A DNA stretch of 64,000 nucleotides from Arthrobacter sp. B3I9 (GTDB lineage Bacteria; Actinomycetota; Actinomycetes; Actinomycetales; Micrococcaceae). The DNA is taken from assembly GCF_030816935.1 (NCBI RefSeq), contig NZ_JAUSYO010000001.1, positions 2,542,001-2,606,000 on the forward strand, given 5' to 3'. Numbering within the stretch: position 1 is the stretch's first letter; each line of letters starts with the position of its first letter. Shown piece after piece: positions 61,789-64,000 of this stretch. Position numbers and translations under genes: made by a program. The notes beneath the pieces are model-generated. The model searched no databases, had not been told where the DNA came from, and saw only the letters and a list, made by a program, of their open reading frames with translations.

Positions 61789-62952
61789 ATGAATATAGTT
61801 GTCGTCGGCGCGGGAGTAATCGGCGTCAGTATCGCAGTAGAACTGGCCCGTCGCGGCGCCAGCGTTACCGTCGTGGAAAAGGATTGGCCTGGCGCTGGAA
61901 CGTCCTCGACCTCGTACGCCTGGGTGAATTCCCATAACAAGGAGCCTTCAAGCTATTTCGAACTCAACCTTGCCGGGCTTAAAGCGCACTGCCGACTCGC
62001 CGCGTCAGTCCCCGGCTGTAACTGGTTTGAGAGTCGTGGGCACGTGGAGTTTGCCACTGATGAGGCCCATCGGAAAGACCTCCTGCGCCGGATCGGCCGC
62101 CTCCGCGAACGGGGATACGAGGTGGAACGGATCGACGTCGAGCGCGCCCGCACCTTGATACCGGACTTACTCATACCGGAAGAATGCGACACAGTCGCAT
62201 TTTTTCCCGGTGAGGCCCACTGTTACCCCAACTTATACTTGGCATACATGCTGGAGCAGGCGTCGAATCTGGGAGTCACGCTTCGTACGGGTCTTGCGGT
62301 CGAGCGGTTGGAGGCACGGAACGGTGGGGCGCTCGTCGGTTTGAGTGACGGGTCAACTATCGCAGCGGACCGGATAGTCAGCGCTGTGGGCAGATGGACC
62401 AGCGAACTTACTGCCCTCGCCGGAGTTTCGTTGCCCATGTCCGAGTTTGAAACACCCGGCGATATCACCGTCGGCTACCTGGCCGTAACTAACCCTCTCC
62501 CCATCTCCTTGCCTCGGGTGTTGACCAGTCCCTGGTTGAACGTGAGGCCCGACGGCGGCGGCCGGCTGTTGCTGCAAGCACTCGATCTCGACGCCAGTGC
62601 GGATCCAGCGGAACAGCCTACGGCAGACTCTGTAGTCGCGAAGGAACTGCTTGCCCGTCTCCAAACAGTCCTGAAGCATACTGAAGGGGCGGAAATAGAA
62701 CGTATCAACGTGGGGCGGCGGGCAATCCCTGCTGACGGCCTGAGCGTACTTGGAGCCGTTCCCACGGCTCCGTGGCTGTACGTAGCGGCAACGCACAGCG
62801 GCGTCACGCTGGCGCCGTTCGTCGGTGCGGGAGTCGCACGGGAAATCTTCGGGGAAGAGGAGCTGCTCTTCCAGGGTTTTCGACCGGAGCGGTTACTTGG
62901 CAACACGCAATTCGACCGTCCCTCCGCACCCCGGAAACCCGGGGAGCAATAG
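61789..62952 (+). CDS. FAD-dependent oxidoreductase, DAO (glycine/D-amino acid oxidase) family
   Basis: A 387-aa flavoprotein. The dinucleotide motif GAGVIGVSIAVELARRGASVTVVEKD is at the N-terminus, a second FAD segment lies in DRIVSAVGRWTSELTALAG, and the C-terminal ATHSGVTLAPFVGAGVAREIF motif closes the FAD site. DAO enzymes oxidise the C-N bond of glycine, sarcosine, D-amino acids or N-substituted glycines. Clustering with an amino-acid importer, malate synthase G, GlcG and IclR suggests a product that is glyoxylate or feeds it. The ATG at 61789 is preceded by GGAACTGAAGG. It is the last gene of the ABC operon. Confidence 0.88.
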   Translation: MNIVVVGAGVIGVSIAVELARRGASVTVVEKDWPGAGTSSTSYAWVNSHNKEPSSYFELNLAGLKAHCRLAASVPGCNWFESRGHVEFATDEAHRKDLLRRIGRLRERGYEVERIDVERARTLIPDLLIPEECDTVAFFPGEAHCYPNLYLAYMLEQASNLGVTLRTGLAVERLEARNGGALVGLSDGSTIAADRIVSAVGRWTSELTALAGVSLPMSEFETPGDITVGYLAVTNPLPISLPRVLTSPWLNVRPDGGGRLLLQALDLDASADPAEQPTADSVVAKELLARLQTVLKHTEGAEIERINVGRRAIPADGLSVLGAVPTAPWLYVAATHSGVTLAPFVGAGVAREIFGEEELLFQGFRPERLLGNTQFDRPSAPRKPGEQ

Positions 62953-63037
62953 CGGAAGGACCGTCGCGGAATCGAGTGGGAGCGGATGTGGGCATCACGA
63001 ACTGAGTGCCGGCGGCGTTCCCACATCGCGATGGCAT

Positions 63038-63793
63038 CTAGTCGTGGTTGAACTCTTTCGAGATCGCTTGAGCGGCCTGACGAAGTAGTGGTATGGCTCG
63101 GTCCGCGAAAGCCTTATCCACGCGGGAGACAGGACCTGAGACTGAGATTGCCGTGGGAGTAGGCGCATCGGGTACAGCGATCGCGAAGCACCGCACGCCA
63201 ATCTCCTGCTCCTCCTCATCGATGGAGTAGCCGCGCTTTCGTATCCGATTCAAGTCAGCGATCAGCGACTCCGGGTCACCAATGCTTTTGTCAGTGGGCG
63301 TCGGCATACCGGCTCGAGAAACAATGCGGCGAACCACCTCGTCGTCCAACTGGGCGAGAATTGCCTTGCCCACGCCAGTGTCATGCGTGTGGGCCCGGCG
63401 GCCAACCTCGGTGAACATACGCATGGAGTGAAGCGACGGAACCTGGGCCACGTAGATCACCATGTCCGAATCGAGCATTGCCATGTTCGCGGTCTCGCCT
63501 AGCCGGTCCACGAGGGACTTCAGCTGCGGTCGGGCAAGGGCCCCCAGTTGTTTGCTCGCGCCTTCTCCCAGTCTTATTAACCGGGGACCCAGTGCGTACC
63601 GGCGGCTCGGAAGCTGTCGAATGTACCCCACTTTGACGAGAGTACGCAGCAGACGATGAATTGTAGGGACGGGAAGGTTGGCGGACCCAGCAAGTTCACT
63701 GAGGGTCACTTCACCACCTGCGTCGGTGATCAGTTCAAGAAGCTCGAACGCACGTTCCACAGCCTGAACGCCCCCTGGGGCTTTTTCAGCCAT
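63038..63793 (-). CDS. IclR-family transcriptional regulator
   Basis: A 251-aa regulator. The N-terminal winged helix reads VERAFELLELITDAGGEVTLSELAGSANLPVPTIHRLLRTLVKVGYIRQ; the IclR effector domain follows (VGRRAHTHDTGVGKAILAQL, GYSIDEEEQEIGVRCFAIAVPD, AISVSGPVSRV). A GTG one codon upstream is an alternative start; GGAGAG lies at good distance. IclR proteins of this type often control glyoxylate, allantoin or aromatic pathways. A TTCCACGATA half-site is present in its own promoter and in the glcB promoter, so autoregulation and control of the cluster are likely. Confidence 0.92.
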   Translation of the reverse strand: MAEKAPGGVQAVERAFELLELITDAGGEVTLSELAGSANLPVPTIHRLLRTLVKVGYIRQLPSRRYALGPRLIRLGEGASKQLGALARPQLKSLVDRLGETANMAMLDSDMVIYVAQVPSLHSMRMFTEVGRRAHTHDTGVGKAILAQLDDEVVRRIVSRAGMPTPTDKSIGDPESLIADLNRIRKRGYSIDEEEQEIGVRCFAIAVPDAPTPTAISVSGPVSRVDKAFADRAIPLLRQAAQAISKEFNHD

Positions 63794-63829
63794 CACCGTT
63801 GCTCTCCTTATTGCGACAAAGTTTATTCG

Positions 63830-63839
63830 TATCGTGGAA
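63830..63839 (-). promoter_or_regulatory. TTCCACGATA half-site in the IclR promoter
   Basis: On the minus strand TTCCACGATA is 37 bp upstream of the IclR start, matching the left half of the operator at 58603-58617. The right half is degenerate. Confidence 0.5.
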
Positions 63840-63985
63840 ACTTCCCCCTTAGAGGCAAAGATACAGCACCGTGCCTACCGGCGAGGGCTTGGGCGGGAAG
63901 TGACTGAGAGGAAGTTGGCCGCCGTCCTTCGATATGTTGGTTCGGTAAGGCCAGCCACGAGCAAACCGACTCATCGGGAGAAGAC

Positions 63986-64000
63986 GTGAAAGCGATTGTG
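63986..64000 (+). CDS. Possible start of a new gene (5' fragment)
   Basis: GTG at 63986 after GGGAG would encode MKAIV, the common opening of zinc-type medium-chain dehydrogenases. Only five codons lie in the window, so this rests on the ribosome site and this short match. Confidence 0.35.

Overview
The window is high-GC actinobacterial chromosome. Gene content and protein style point to Micrococcaceae, most likely Arthrobacter or Pseudarthrobacter: DUF4193, paired GAF-ANTAR proteins, a CYP102-type P450 fusion, MHS permeases, a SARP regulator, LGFP repeats and an lmo0937-type mini-membrane protein. This assignment is inference. I saw no rRNA, tRNA, CRISPR array, insertion sequence or phage gene.

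Layout. (1) 0.1-2.6 kb: a small hypothetical gene and an APC-family permease broken by a frameshift. (2) 2.7-8.7 kb: a catabolic module made of an SDR dehydrogenase, a TIM-barrel isomerase, an MHS permease, a two-subunit transketolase and a GntR/FCD repressor, with repeated GACTGTTGACAG-like operators. (3) 8.8-13 kb: small stress and signalling genes (CsbD, a 2H phosphoesterase, two GAF-ANTAR proteins, DUF4193, NUDIX). (4) 13-23 kb: a self-sufficient P450-reductase fusion, a frameshifted GH13 enzyme, gamma-glutamyltransferase and a Rieske/DUF2231 membrane protein. (5) 23.5-51.7 kb: the unusual part. A SARP-type regulator is followed by a membrane protein, then a long operon of DUF2278-LTD, haem peroxidase, subtilase, alpha/beta hydrolase, a protealysin-like M4 protease with an emfourin-like inhibitor, a HAD-M28 fusion and an M43 protease. 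Next come a gluzincin with an MBL hydrolase, a two-helix protein and a truncated propeller protein. After an interlude of ordinary genes (42-46.7 kb) there is a second redox operon: membrane protein, a protein sharing its first domain with the haem peroxidase, a DyP peroxidase and a catalase-like protein. (6) 51.8-55.8 kb: a secreted polysaccharide deacetylase with near-identical LGFP repeats, a mini-membrane protein and a thioesterase. (7) 56-64 kb: GlcG, malate synthase G, an amino-acid ABC importer, a DAO-family FAD oxidoreductase and an IclR regulator. These form a plausible route from an imported amine or amino acid through glyoxylate to malate.

The strongest new signal is a direct repeat, RTAACG-N5-RTAACG (11 bp, one helical turn, between repeats). 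By eye it occurs at six places, all between 24.3 and 46.9 kb. Each lies in front of a transcription unit of the leaderless-hydrolase/peroxidase region, and the first lies beside the SARP gene. SARP regulators are known to bind direct repeats of about 11-bp period, so I propose a SARP-controlled regulon of proteases, haem enzymes and hydrolases without signal peptides. Its function is unknown to me.

Caution: three genes are broken by single-base length changes in G or C runs (1471-1476, 18116-18119, 29973-29976). This pattern fits sequencing error as well as genuine mutation or phase variation.
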